In this document: piece by piece, positions 16,563-24,668 of the stretch
Numbering within the stretch: the first letter of the stretch is position 1
How the letters are laid out: the number at the start of each line of letters is the position of its first letter
NCBI RefSeq assembly: GCF_039880525.1
Contig: NZ_CP156989.1
Span: 1,488,001 to 1,552,000, forward strand
Source: Agrococcus sp. ProA11
GTDB taxonomy: Bacteria > Actinomycetota > Actinomycetes > Actinomycetales > Microbacteriaceae
DNA: 64,000 nucleotides
Direction: 5' to 3'
Translations under genes and position numbers: made by a program
The notes under the pieces: generated by a model
What the model was told of the DNA's origin: nothing
What the model saw: the letters and a program-made list of their open reading frames with translations, nothing else
Databases searched by the model: none

Positions 16563-18122
16563 ATGACGGAGCGACTGCCGATCATCTACGTCCGCGGCTA
16601 TGCCGGCGGGCAGAGCGGGATCGACACCCAGACCGACGACCCGTTCTACGGCTTCAACGTCGGCTCCACCCACGTGCGGGTCGGTGCGCGCGGCACGCCG
16701 ACGCTGTACCAGTTCGAGAGTCCGCTGCTGCGGCTGATGCTCGACCACGACTACGACCTCAAGGTGAAGGGCGGCCAGCTCGCGTGGCTGACCGCGCAGG
16801 ACAACGGCACGGTCGACCCCGCCACCATCTGGATCCACCGGTTCTACGACATCTCGGCATCCACCTTCGGCGAGAAGCCGCAGGAGTACCGGCTCGAAGA
16901 TGCCGCCGAGAGCCTGCTCGAGCTCATCGAGCTCGTGCGGCGCAAGACCGGGGCGCCTCGCGTCTTCCTGGTCGCGCATTCAATGGGCGGACTGATCTGC
17001 CGATCGCTCATCCAGAAGGTGATCCCCGACCGGCAGCGGGTGCGCGCGAAGCCGAAGACCGCGGTCGACTACGTCGAGCGGCTCTTCACCTACGCCACGC
17101 CGCACGGCGGGATCGAGTTCGAGCTGGGGTTCGGGCTGCTGGAGAAGGCGCGAGATGCGTTCGGCATCAACGGCGCCGACATCTTCGGGCCGCAGCGCAT
17201 GTGGGAGTTCCTCACCCCCGGCGACGAGCCCGGTCCGGTGCCGGATGGCTGGGATCCGCGCACCGTGCCGGACGATGCCTTCCCGAAGGACCGCATCTTC
17301 ACGCTCATCGGCACCAATCCCGAGGACTACGCCGTGGCAGGGGGCCTCTCCGCGCGCCTCGTCGGCTCCAAGAGCGACGGGCTGGTGCAGATCGACAACG
17401 CCTACGTGCCGGGCGCCCGCTTCGCATTCGTGCACCGCAGCCACTCGGGCCGCTACGGCATCGTGAACTCCGAGGAGGGCTATCAGAACCTGCGCCGCTT
17501 CCTGCTGGGCGATCTCGAGGTCACGGCAGACCTGGTGGGCGTCCGACTGCCCGGCACGCGCCGCGACGACGTGATCTGGCAGGCCGAGGTCGAGCTGGCC
17601 GTGCGCGGCCTGCCGATCCTCATGCATCAGCAGGTCGCCGCGCACCACTGCCCCGTCGTGCTGGAACTGCCGCGCGACGACGCCGACAAGCCGCAGCCGC
17701 TCGTCACGACCTTCCTCATCGCCGACCCCACCGCGCGCCCGGAGTCGTCGGAGACCGCTCGCTACAAGCTCGACCTGCGGCTGCTCTCGCTGCGACAGCG
17801 GCGCGGGGTGTTCGACTTCGGCGACCACCTGGAGGCGACGCCCGACTTCAACGACACGCTCATCGTCGACATCGGCGCCACCGGCGGCAGACTCGCCGCC
17901 TGGGCCGTGTGGTTGTCGGATGTCGCCGTGCCGCTGCGCGACTACACCCCCAGTGGCGAGCCGCTGCCGGACGAGGATGCCGCGCCCGGCCGGTGGGTCT
18001 CGCGCGTGCCGTTGCCCGAGCACGCGCGCGCATTCCTCGGACCCAGCGCCGCCGTGCGGCTCACCGTCTGCGACCGGCACGGGGATGCCGTCGAGGGCCT
18101 CTCCGATCCCGCGCACGGGTGA
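16563..18122 (+). CDS. Alpha/beta hydrolase, lipase-like, with long C-terminal domain
   Basis: 519 residues. The N-terminal half is an alpha/beta hydrolase: strand LPIIYVRGYAG at the start (oxyanion region) and nucleophile elbow AHSMGG with Ser140. A likely His sits in HRSHSGRYG (about 290). Residues about 310-519 form a beta-rich domain I do not recognise, ending near EHARAFLGPSAAVRLTVCD. No signal peptide is visible, so it appears cytosolic. Most relatives are annotated only as esterase/lipase or hypothetical. It is divergent from PadR; start ATG 16563 with GGGGAGGTG upstream. Confidence 0.8.
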   Translation: MTERLPIIYVRGYAGGQSGIDTQTDDPFYGFNVGSTHVRVGARGTPTLYQFESPLLRLMLDHDYDLKVKGGQLAWLTAQDNGTVDPATIWIHRFYDISASTFGEKPQEYRLEDAAESLLELIELVRRKTGAPRVFLVAHSMGGLICRSLIQKVIPDRQRVRAKPKTAVDYVERLFTYATPHGGIEFELGFGLLEKARDAFGINGADIFGPQRMWEFLTPGDEPGPVPDGWDPRTVPDDAFPKDRIFTLIGTNPEDYAVAGGLSARLVGSKSDGLVQIDNAYVPGARFAFVHRSHSGRYGIVNSEEGYQNLRRFLLGDLEVTADLVGVRLPGTRRDDVIWQAEVELAVRGLPILMHQQVAAHHCPVVLELPRDDADKPQPLVTTFLIADPTARPESSETARYKLDLRLLSLRQRRGVFDFGDHLEATPDFNDTLIVDIGATGGRLAAWAVWLSDVAVPLRDYTPSGEPLPDEDAAPGRWVSRVPLPEHARAFLGPSAAVRLTVCDRHGDAVEGLSDPAHG

Positions 18123-18138
18123 GCTGCGGCCAGCTCCG

Positions 18139-18166
18139 CTGACGCCCCGAGCGCGGTACCTAGACT
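18139..18166 (+). promoter_or_regulatory. Candidate promoter of the DUF2254 gene
   Basis: A -35-like CTGACG (18139-18144), 16-base spacer and -10-like TAGACT (18161-18166) precede the ATG at 18202 by about 35 bases. It fits a primary-sigma promoter only moderately. Confidence 0.35.
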
Positions 18167-18201
18167 GAGGCGACCGGGTCGGGCAGCCACGAGAGGACCG
18201 C

Positions 18202-19488
18202 ATGAGCGATAAGCAGTCAGCAGGCCGAGCCCGCGGCGGGGTGCCCCAGGTGCAGGGCGCGTCCTGGTGGCGAGATCTGTGGAAGCCGTTCTGGGCGATC
18301 CCCGTCGCGTGTGCCGTGGGAGCGATCGTGCTGGGCTCGGTGCTGCCGATGCTCGAGGAGCACGTCTTCGGCAGCTTCGCCTACGTCTTCCAGGGCGGCC
18401 CCGAGGGCGCCAGAGGGCTGCTGTCGACCATCGCCACCGGCATGATCTCGATGACGAGCCTGGTGTTCTCGATCACGATGGTCGTGCTGCAGCTGGCGAG
18501 CAGCCAATTCACGCCCCGCGCGCTCGGCGGGTTCCTCGACAGCCGCGTCACGCAGGGCACGCTGGGCGTCTTCACGGCGAGCTTCGTCTATGCGCTCACC
18601 GCCACCCGTTCGGTGCGCGGCGACTATGGCGAGACAGACGTATTCGTGCCGCAGCTCTCGGTCACGGTGGCGTTCCTGCTGGTGCTCGCGAGCGTCGGCT
18701 TCTTCCTCGCGTTCATCCACCACATCACCTCATCCATCCAGGTCGCACAGGTCATCTCGCGCATCGGCGACCGCACGCTCGCGCTCGCCGACAAGATGTA
18801 TCCCGAGCCCGCGGACGAGCAGTCGAGCCCGCTCGGCACGACCTGGTCGCCCGCGCAGGGGGCGCCACGCGTGGAGGTATCCACCCAGAAGCGGCACGGC
18901 CAGATCACCTATCTCGACTACGGCAGCCTCGTCAGCTGGGCGAAGTCGAACGACGTGGTCGTCACCGTCGACCGGCCGGTGGGCGAGTTCCTCACCGAGG
19001 GCCAGAACATGCTGCGCGTGTGGGGCATCGACGAGCTCGACGCGGGCGCCACCGAGCAGCTCTTCGCCTCCATCGGCCTCGGCGCCGAGCGGCAGCTGTG
19101 GCAAGACGTCTCCTTCGGCATCCGCCAGCTCGTCGACGTCGCTGAGCGCGCCCTCTCCCCCGGCATCAACGACCCGACCACCGCCGTGCAGTGCATCGAC
19201 GAGCTCCACCGAATCCTGCGGCGCCTCGTGCAGCGACAGTCGCCCAGCCCGTACATCGTCGACGACGAGGGCGCCGTGCGCATCGTGCACCACCCGCAGT
19301 CGATCGAGGACCACGTGCGCCTCGCCGTCGAGGAGATCAGCCACTACGGCAAGGATTCGCTGCAGGTGCCGGCGCGCCTGCGCGGCATGCTCCACGACAT
19401 CGAGGGCGTCGCGATGGAGCGCTACCTGCCGGCCATCCGCGAGGCTCGAGCCGTCGTCGACGCGAACTCCCCGACCGAAGCGGCCTGA
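18202..19488 (+). CDS. DUF2254 family membrane protein
   Basis: 428 residues. Four hydrophobic segments occupy the N-terminal half (near 30-48, 70-95, 115-135 and 150-178), including the family block GLLSTIATGMISMTSLVFSITMVVLQLASSQFTPR (described by position, about 70-105). The C-terminal half is soluble and contains LSPGINDPTTAVQCIDEL (about 320), the most conserved DUF2254 stretch. The function of the family is unknown. Its stop overlaps the methyltransferase start (TGATG), so they form an operon. The ribosome site is GAGAGGA. Confidence 0.88.
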   Translation: MSDKQSAGRARGGVPQVQGASWWRDLWKPFWAIPVACAVGAIVLGSVLPMLEEHVFGSFAYVFQGGPEGARGLLSTIATGMISMTSLVFSITMVVLQLASSQFTPRALGGFLDSRVTQGTLGVFTASFVYALTATRSVRGDYGETDVFVPQLSVTVAFLLVLASVGFFLAFIHHITSSIQVAQVISRIGDRTLALADKMYPEPADEQSSPLGTTWSPAQGAPRVEVSTQKRHGQITYLDYGSLVSWAKSNDVVVTVDRPVGEFLTEGQNMLRVWGIDELDAGATEQLFASIGLGAERQLWQDVSFGIRQLVDVAERALSPGINDPTTAVQCIDELHRILRRLVQRQSPSPYIVDDEGAVRIVHHPQSIEDHVRLAVEEISHYGKDSLQVPARLRGMLHDIEGVAMERYLPAIREARAVVDANSPTEAA

Positions 19489-20174
19489 TGGGCCGCCGAG
19501 GGCGCGCGGAGGAATCCGCGATCGAGCGGCAGCGCCGGATCTACGACGAGGATGCGGCGCGCTACGACCGCAGCATGGCGGTGGTCGAGCGCCTCTGGCT
19601 CTCCGGCGGGCGGGCGTGGCTGGGCGCACGGGCCGGCGGACGCATCCTCGACGTCGCTATCGGCACCGGACTCACGCTGCCGCACTATCCGACAGACGCC
19701 GCCGTGACCGGCATCGACATCAGCAGCGGCATGCTGGCGATCGCTCGGCAGCGCGCCGCGGAGCTCGGCCGCGCCGTCGAACTGCGCGAGGGCGACGCCC
19801 AGCAGCTGCCGTTCGCCGATGCCTCGTTCGACACCGTCGTCTGCGCGCTCGCGCTGTGCTGCGTGCCCGACCCGGCACGGGCGGTCGCCGAGATGCATCG
19901 CGTGCTGGTGCCCGGCGGGCGACTGCTGCTGCTCGACCACATCGGCAGCAGCTGGACGCCGATTCGCTGGACACAGCAGCTCCTCGAGCGCGTCACGGTG
20001 CCCACCGCGGGCGAGCACTTCACCCGACGCTCGCTGCCCCTCGTGGTCGCCGCGGGCTTCACGATCGACGAGGCCGAGCGACTGAAGGCCGGCACGGTGG
20101 AGCGGCTCAGCGCCAGCAAGACGTCCGACGGCGACGCGTCCGCTCAGGTCAGCGACGCGGATCGATCATCGTGA
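19488..20174 (+). CDS. Class I SAM-dependent methyltransferase
   Basis: 228 residues from the ATG that overlaps the previous stop. SAM-binding motif I is ILDVAIGTGLTLPHY (about 47-61), motif II is GIDISSGMLAIARQRA (about 70-85) and motif III is EGDAQQLPFADASFDTVVCAL (about 96-116). The arrangement resembles UbiE/phosphatidylethanolamine N-methyltransferase-like enzymes. Placement after a DUF2254 membrane protein would allow lipid or quinone methylation, but this is a guess. Its last 26 bases overlap the convergent alcohol dehydrogenase gene. Confidence 0.85.
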   Translation: MGRRGRAEESAIERQRRIYDEDAARYDRSMAVVERLWLSGGRAWLGARAGGRILDVAIGTGLTLPHYPTDAAVTGIDISSGMLAIARQRAAELGRAVELREGDAQQLPFADASFDTVVCALALCCVPDPARAVAEMHRVLVPGGRLLLLDHIGSSWTPIRWTQQLLERVTVPTAGEHFTRRSLPLVVAAGFTIDEAERLKAGTVERLSASKTSDGDASAQVSDADRSS

Positions 20175-21186
20175 TGCCTGCTGCCGTCGAGCGGTCGAAG
20201 TCCGGCAGCAGCACGCCTGCCTCTTCGAGGCCCACGGTGCGCTCGACGAGGCGCTGCGGCTCGAGCACGCCTTGCTCGATGAGCGCCAGCATCGCGGGAT
20301 AGTCGCGCGCGGCCATGCCATGGCTGCCCAGCAGGTCGAGCTCCCACGCGATCACGCGGGCCATGGGCACGCGCGGATGCCCGCCGACGGGCGGCAGCAG
20401 GCCGACCTGCACGTGCCGTCCGCGCCTGCGCAGGCTCAGCACCGCATCCGACGCGGTCTGCTCGCTGCCGACCGCGTCCACCGAGACGTGGCTGCCGCCG
20501 CCGGTGATCGCGGCGACGGCCTCCGGCACGTCCCGGCCGTCGGCGAGCACGACGTGCTCCCCCCCGAGCGACGCAGCCAGCTCGAGCGCGGCGGCATTGC
20601 GGTCGACGGCCACGACCCTGGCGCCGAGCGCGCGGGCAATCATCACGGCGCTCAGCCCGACGCCGCCCGCGCCGATCACCGTCACCCACTCCCCCTCGGC
20701 GACGCGGGCGCGTCCCACGAGCGCACGGTAGGCGGTCGCGAACCGGCAGCCGAGGCTGGCGGCGGTCGCGACGTCGATGCCATCCGGGATCGCCACGAGA
20801 TTGACGTCGGCAGCATGCAGTGCGACCTGCTCGGCGAACGATCCCCAGTGGGTGAAGCCGGGCTGCTCCTGCTGCGGGCACACCTGCGCGTCACCCGCGA
20901 GGCACCACTGGCAGCGGCCGCAGCCGCAGATGAACGGCACGGTCACGCGGTCGCCGACACTCCAGCGCTGCACGCCCGCACCGACCGCCGAGATGACTCC
21001 GGCGAGCTCGTGGCCCGGCACATGCGGGAAGGCGATGTCGTCATGGCCCGCCCACGCGTGCCAGTCGCTGCGGCAGAGGCCGGTCGCCTGCACCTGCACG
21101 ACGACGCCGCCCTCCGGCGGCGCGGGGGCGGGAACGTCGCGGACGACGGGCGTGCCGCGGACGGCATCGAGGACGAGAGCGCGCAT
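20149..21186 (-). CDS. Zinc-dependent alcohol dehydrogenase
   Basis: 345-residue medium-chain dehydrogenase. Catalytic zinc ligands are visible in GLCRSDWHAWAGHDD (Cys near 38) and HVPGHELAG (His near 61). A structural zinc cluster is at CGCGRCQWCLAGDAQVC (about 88-105). The Rossmann fold begins GAGGVGLSAVMIARALGA (about 170). Relatives oxidise alcohols or polyols with NAD(P). It ends 26 bases inside the convergent methyltransferase gene. It may be monocistronic, since 47 bases separate its start from the CstR-like stop. Confidence 0.9.
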   Translation of the reverse strand: MRALVLDAVRGTPVVRDVPAPAPPEGGVVVQVQATGLCRSDWHAWAGHDDIAFPHVPGHELAGVISAVGAGVQRWSVGDRVTVPFICGCGRCQWCLAGDAQVCPQQEQPGFTHWGSFAEQVALHAADVNLVAIPDGIDVATAASLGCRFATAYRALVGRARVAEGEWVTVIGAGGVGLSAVMIARALGARVVAVDRNAAALELAASLGGEHVVLADGRDVPEAVAAITGGGSHVSVDAVGSEQTASDAVLSLRRRGRHVQVGLLPPVGGHPRVPMARVIAWELDLLGSHGMAARDYPAMLALIEQGVLEPQRLVERTVGLEEAGVLLPDFDRSTAAGITMIDPRR

Positions 21187-21233
21187 GCGATCGATCCTCG
21201 CATCGCTCGGCGGTGCTGGCGTGCGAGCGCGGC

Positions 21234-21518
21234 TCAGGCGAGCGAGAGGAAGAGGCGCTCGAGCTCGTCGATGCGCTCGCCGTCGCCCGGCTCATCGGTC
21301 AGGCATTCCTTCAGAGCGCCGGCGACCACAAGGAACCCGGCACGGTCGACGGCCTTCGAGACCGCCGAGAGCTGCTGCACGACGTCGCGGCAGTGCGCCT
21401 CATCCTCCACCGCGGCGATCACCGCTGCCAGCTGCCCGTGCGCACGGCGCAGGCGGTTGACGATCTTGCGCTTGGCCTCCGGGTCGTGCCCGGCAGCCAT
21501 CTCTGCATCACTGGTCAT
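21234..21518 (-). CDS. cstR: CsoR-family persulfide sensor/repressor (CstR-type)
   Basis: 94-residue all-helical DUF156 (CsoR/FrmR/RcnR) repressor from ATG 21518, with GAGGAG upstream. Cys43 (AHCRDVVQQL) and Cys72 (LKECL) are 29 residues apart, the spacing of the two redox cysteines of CstR. The position that carries the copper-ligand His in CsoR (four residues before the second Cys) is Ala68, so a copper role is unlikely. The divergent operon encodes persulfide dioxygenase, rhodanese and TauE, as in cst loci. It should derepress when its cysteines form di- to tetrasulfide links. Confidence 0.88.
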   Translation of the reverse strand: MTSDAEMAAGHDPEAKRKIVNRLRRAHGQLAAVIAAVEDEAHCRDVVQQLSAVSKAVDRAGFLVVAGALKECLTDEPGDGERIDELERLFLSLA

Positions 21519-21532
21519 GGGTGCCTCCTCGG

Positions 21533-21563
21533 TTGACAACCACGATACCCCATGGGGTATAGT
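21533..21563 (+). promoter_or_regulatory. Promoter of the persulfide operon
   Basis: Near-consensus -35 TTGACA (21533-21538) and -10 TATAGT (21558-21563), 19 bases apart. The long spacer is filled by the first CstR-type palindrome (21545-21560), so bound repressor would block polymerase directly. Transcription would begin near 21570, ahead of the ATG at 21614. Confidence 0.65.
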
Positions 21564-21583
21564 TTCGATACCCCTGGGAGTAT
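21545..21583. promoter_or_regulatory. Two tandem CstR/CsoR-type operators
   Basis: Site 1 is a perfect 16-bp palindrome ATACCCCATGGGGTAT (21545-21560). Site 2 is ATACCCCTGGGAGTAT (21568-21583), one mismatch from the same symmetry. Start-to-start spacing is 23 bp. A/T-flanked G/C runs of this kind are the known operator type of CsoR/CstR tetramers. Both sites lie between the divergent repressor and persulfide-operon starts. Confidence 0.8.
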
Positions 21584-21613
21584 CCAGGACCACGAACCGC
21601 CGGGAGGGCGAAT

Positions 21614-21799
21614 ATGTGCAGAGCAGTGACGTGCCGCGTGTGCGGCAAGACGACCTGGGCCGGATGCGGCCAGCACGTGCAGGAGGTCCGTCGCACCGTG
21701 CCCGCATCCGACTGGTGCCGCAACCAGCACACGCAGAGCGAGATCACCGAGGCGAAGGCCTCGCGACCTGGCTTCTTCGCCCGCCTGTTCAACCGCTGA
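21614..21799 (+). CDS. Small Cys-rich protein with C-x2-C / W-x-G-C-G-x-H motif (copy 1)
   Basis: 61 residues; ATG with GGGAGGG upstream; first gene of the CstR-controlled operon. Cysteines at 2, 7, 10, 18 and 35 and His21 form a compact pattern, VC-GKTTW-GCG-H, suggestive of a zinc- or iron-binding knuckle or a reactive-thiol peptide. Residues 40-61 add a polar stretch and a basic-aromatic end (GFFARLFNR) that could be amphipathic. I know similar short proteins only as uncharacterised. Position suggests a part in sulfide or persulfide handling. Confidence 0.75.
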   Translation: MCRAVTCRVCGKTTWAGCGQHVQEVRRTVPASDWCRNQHTQSEITEAKASRPGFFARLFNR

Positions 21800-21822
21800 T
21801 CCCACGACGAGAGGACACCACC

Positions 21823-21936
21823 ATGTGTGCACGCATCACCTGTGACCGCTGCGGAAAGCCGACCTGGGCCGGTTGCGGCCAGCACGTCGACGAGGCGCTC
21901 GCCGGCGTCCCCGAGGCCGACCGCTGCCGCTGCTGA
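21823..21936 (+). CDS. Small Cys-rich protein with C-x2-C / W-x-G-C-G-x-H motif (copy 2)
   Basis: 37 residues; start ATG 21823, with GAGAGGA upstream, stop 21936. It aligns without gaps to the first 35 residues of copy 1: Cys2, Cys7, Cys10, Cys18, His21 and Cys35 are all kept. An extra Cys37 at the end gives a terminal C-x-C. It lacks the C-terminal extension of copy 1. The codon pattern (G/C third positions) and tight packing between copy 1 (23-base gap) and the dioxygenase gene (40-base gap) support translation. Function unknown. Confidence 0.72.
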   Translation: MCARITCDRCGKPTWAGCGQHVDEALAGVPEADRCRC

Positions 21937-21976
21937 ACGACCGACCCCTGATCTGACCAGACACGAGGAGGACACC

Positions 21977-23389
21977 ATGCTGCTGGAACGCATCTACGAC
22001 GAGGACCTGGCTCAGGCAAGCTATGTCATCGGCTGCCAGGCAACGGGCGAGGCGGTCGTGGTCGACCCCCGCCGCGGCGTCGAGGTCTACCTGCGCTTCG
22101 CTGAGAAGCACGGTCTGCGCATCGCGCACGTGACCGAGACCCACATCCACGCCGACTACCTGTCGGGCACGCGGGAGCTGGCCGCGAGGACCGGCGCTCG
22201 CATGCACGTCTCCGACGAGGGCGGTCCGGACTGGACCTACGGCAGCGGCTTCGACGAGGCCGACCGGATGCACGACGGCGACGAGATCGCCGTCGGCAAC
22301 ATCACGCTCCGCGCCTCGCACACGCCCGGGCACACGCCCGAGCACCTCTCCTTCCTCGTGACCGACGGCGCGCAGGCGACCGAGCCCGGCTTCCTGCTCT
22401 CCGGCGACTTCGTGTTCGTCGGCGACACCGGCCGGCCGGATCTGCTCGACGAGGCCGCCGGCGGGGTCGACACGCGCTTCGAGGGCGCGAAGCAGCTCTT
22501 CGCGAGCCTGCGCGACCGCTTCCTCACGCTCCCCGACTACGTGCAGGTGCTCCCGGCGCATGGCGCCGGCAGCGCGTGCGGCAAGGCGCTCGGCGCCATC
22601 GCCGCATCGACGGTCGGCTACGAGCGCACCTTCGCATGGTGGGCTCCGTTCCTGGCCGCGAATGACGAGCAGGGCTTCGTGGAGGAGCTGCTGGGCGGCC
22701 AGCCCGACGCGCACGCCTACTTCGCGCGCATGAAGTCGCAGAACCGCAGCGGCCCCGAGCTGTTGGGCGAGCTGCCGGAGCTCTCGGAGCGCACCACCGA
22801 GGCCGTCCGCGATCTGCTGCGCGACGACGCCGCGATCCTCGTCGACACCCGCCAGCACGACCTCGTGCACGAGGGCACCGTCGAGGGCGCGCTCAACATC
22901 CCCGGCATCGCGAAGGCCGCGAGCTACGGCGCGTGGGTCTACGACCCGGAGACCGAGGAGCGACCGCTCGTGCTGCTCGCCGACGACCGCGAGACCGCCG
23001 ACGAGCTGCGCGACCACCTCGTGCGGGTCGGCATCGACGCGTTCGACGGCTACATCCGCTCACTGGACGGGTTCGACCTCGTGCAGCCGCGGCTCGTGCA
23101 GCCGGAGGAGCTCGACGGGCTCGCCGACGCGCACCTGGTCGACGTGCGCGGGCGCACCGAGCACGCCGAGGGCCACATCCCCGGCTCCGAGCACCTCAGC
23201 GGTGGCCGCGCCCTCTGGCAGCTGGATGAGCTGCCCCGCGAGGGCACGCTCGTCACCTACTGCCAGAGCGGTGTGCGCAACAGCCTCGTGGCGAGTGCGC
23301 TGCGCCGCGCCGGCCTCGACGTCGTCGAGCTCGACGGCTCGTTCGCGGCGTGGGAGCGGTTCACCGACCGCCAGCCCGCCACCGCCTGA
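21977..23389 (+). CDS. cstB: Persulfide dioxygenase-rhodanese fusion (CstB-like)
   Basis: 470 residues from ATG 21977 with a GAGGAGG site. Residues 1 to about 250 are a metallo-beta-lactamase-fold persulfide dioxygenase of the ETHE1 class (THIHADY, His56/His58/Asp60; HTPGHTPEH near 117; SGDFVFVGDTGRPDL). Two rhodanese domains follow. The first (about 270-345) lacks an active Cys (VLLADDRE in the loop). The second has Cys429 in CQSGVRN. This dioxygenase/pseudo-rhodanese/rhodanese order matches CstB, which oxidises persulfides to thiosulfate. Cytosolic; nonheme iron expected. Confidence 0.9.
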   Translation: MLLERIYDEDLAQASYVIGCQATGEAVVVDPRRGVEVYLRFAEKHGLRIAHVTETHIHADYLSGTRELAARTGARMHVSDEGGPDWTYGSGFDEADRMHDGDEIAVGNITLRASHTPGHTPEHLSFLVTDGAQATEPGFLLSGDFVFVGDTGRPDLLDEAAGGVDTRFEGAKQLFASLRDRFLTLPDYVQVLPAHGAGSACGKALGAIAASTVGYERTFAWWAPFLAANDEQGFVEELLGGQPDAHAYFARMKSQNRSGPELLGELPELSERTTEAVRDLLRDDAAILVDTRQHDLVHEGTVEGALNIPGIAKAASYGAWVYDPETEERPLVLLADDRETADELRDHLVRVGIDAFDGYIRSLDGFDLVQPRLVQPEELDGLADAHLVDVRGRTEHAEGHIPGSEHLSGGRALWQLDELPREGTLVTYCQSGVRNSLVASALRRAGLDVVELDGSFAAWERFTDRQPATA

Positions 23390-23420
23390 GCACTGACACG
23401 AACGAGGATCGAGCCGCCCC

Positions 23421-24191
23421 ATGACCCCTGCCCTGCTGATCGCCGTGCTGGCGCTCGCGCTCGTCGTGGGCATCAGCCTGGGACTGCTGGGCGGCGGCGG
23501 CTCGATCCTCACCGTGCCGATCCTGACCGGCGTCGCCGGCCTCGAGCCGCGGGTCGCCATCGCGTCGTCGCTGTTCGTGGTCGGCGCGACGAGCGCGGTC
23601 GGCCTCGTGCAGCACGCACGGGGCGGCCGCGTCCGCTGGCGCGTCGGCCTGATCTTCGGTGCCGCCGGCATCGTCGGCGCGCTGGCCGGCGGATTGCTGG
23701 GCGGCCTGCTCCCGTCGGCGGTGCTCATGCTGCTGCTTGCGGTCACCATGGTCGCCGCGGCGATCGCCATGCTGCGGCGCCGCCGGGGCGATGCCGGGGG
23801 CGACACGCATCCGCGGGTGCTGCGCATCCTGCTGCTCGGCGTCGGCGTCGGGATGCTGGCGGGGCTGGTCGGCGCCGGCGGCGGCTTCCTCATCGTGCCG
23901 GCGCTCATCGTGCTGGCCGGCATCTCCGCCGCGGCCGCCATCGGCACGTCGCTACTCGTCATCGCGATGCAGTCGCTCGCCGGTCTCGCTGCACAGCCGG
24001 CGTTCTTCGACATCCCGTGGGAGCTCGTCCTGCCCTTCACCGCGATCGCGATCGCCGGCTCGTTCCTGGGCTCGGCGCTGACCGGCCGCATCCCCGATCG
24101 CGTCCTGCGCCGCGGCTTCGCCATCCTGCTGCTCCTCGTGGCAGCCGGCTTGGTCGTGCAGCAGGTGCTCGAACTCCTGCCCCTCTCCTGA
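23421..24191 (+). CDS. TauE/SafE family sulfite/sulfur-anion exporter
   Basis: 256-residue membrane protein with about eight helices. It shows the two TauE repeats: GISLGLLGGGGSILTVPIL near residue 20-38 and GMLAGLVGAGGGFLIVPALIV near 147-167. Charged residues are confined to loops. In cst-type operons TauE homologues are thought to export sulfite, thiosulfate or organosulfur products, and that fits here directly after the persulfide dioxygenase. Direction and substrate are inferred. Start ATG 23421, 31 bases after the previous stop. Confidence 0.88.
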   Translation: MTPALLIAVLALALVVGISLGLLGGGGSILTVPILTGVAGLEPRVAIASSLFVVGATSAVGLVQHARGGRVRWRVGLIFGAAGIVGALAGGLLGGLLPSAVLMLLLAVTMVAAAIAMLRRRRGDAGGDTHPRVLRILLLGVGVGMLAGLVGAGGGFLIVPALIVLAGISAAAAIGTSLLVIAMQSLAGLAAQPAFFDIPWELVLPFTAIAIAGSFLGSALTGRIPDRVLRRGFAILLLLVAAGLVVQQVLELLPLS

Positions 24192-24222
24192 TCCGCCGCT
24201 TCTCCCCCAACGAAGGAACACC

Positions 24223-24594
24223 ATGACCACGCTCCGCACCGTCGGCTTCACGAGCGTCGCGCTCGCCCTCACCCTCACCGCCGCGGGGTGCGCTTCCCCC
24301 GCCCCGTCGGCAGCCCCGCTGCCCGACGACGCGGTCGTGATCGACGTTCGCACCGCGGAGGAGTATGCGTCGGCGCACCTCGACAGCGCCGTGCTGCTGG
24401 ACGTCTCCAACGGCGACCTGGAGGCCGCGCTCGCCGACCTCGATCCCGACGTGCCCTACTTCGTGCACTGCCGTTCCGGCAACCGGTCGGCAGTGGCCGT
24501 CGCCATGATGCGCGACGCCGGCTTCACGGACGTCACCGACCTCGGCTCGCTCGAGCAGGCCGCCGACGCCACCGGGCTGCCGATCGAGCGCTGA
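24223..24594 (+). CDS. Rhodanese-domain lipoprotein
   Basis: 123 residues. A signal peptide ends in an Ala-Ala-Gly-Cys lipobox with Cys23, so it should be anchored outside the membrane. A single compact rhodanese domain follows, with VIDVRTAEEY at 39-48 and the active loop CRSGNRS at 83-89 (Cys83). It is about the size of PspE-type single-domain rhodaneses. An extracytoplasmic sulfurtransferase could capture persulfide or thiosulfate outside the cell beside the cytosolic CstB-like enzyme. GAAGGA ribosome site before ATG 24223. Confidence 0.87.
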   Translation: MTTLRTVGFTSVALALTLTAAGCASPAPSAAPLPDDAVVIDVRTAEEYASAHLDSAVLLDVSNGDLEAALADLDPDVPYFVHCRSGNRSAVAVAMMRDAGFTDVTDLGSLEQAADATGLPIER

Positions 24595-24668
24595 CCGCGC
24601 CCGCTCCCCCTCCAACTGCACCGGCCCGCCTCGCGGGCCGCCGACGACACAGAAAGCGACCGAACACC

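Noticed and set aside
21234-21518. Copper-sensing CsoR
   Set aside because: The His ligand needed for Cu(I) is replaced by Ala68, no copper ATPase or chaperone is nearby, and the divergent operon is a sulfur operon.
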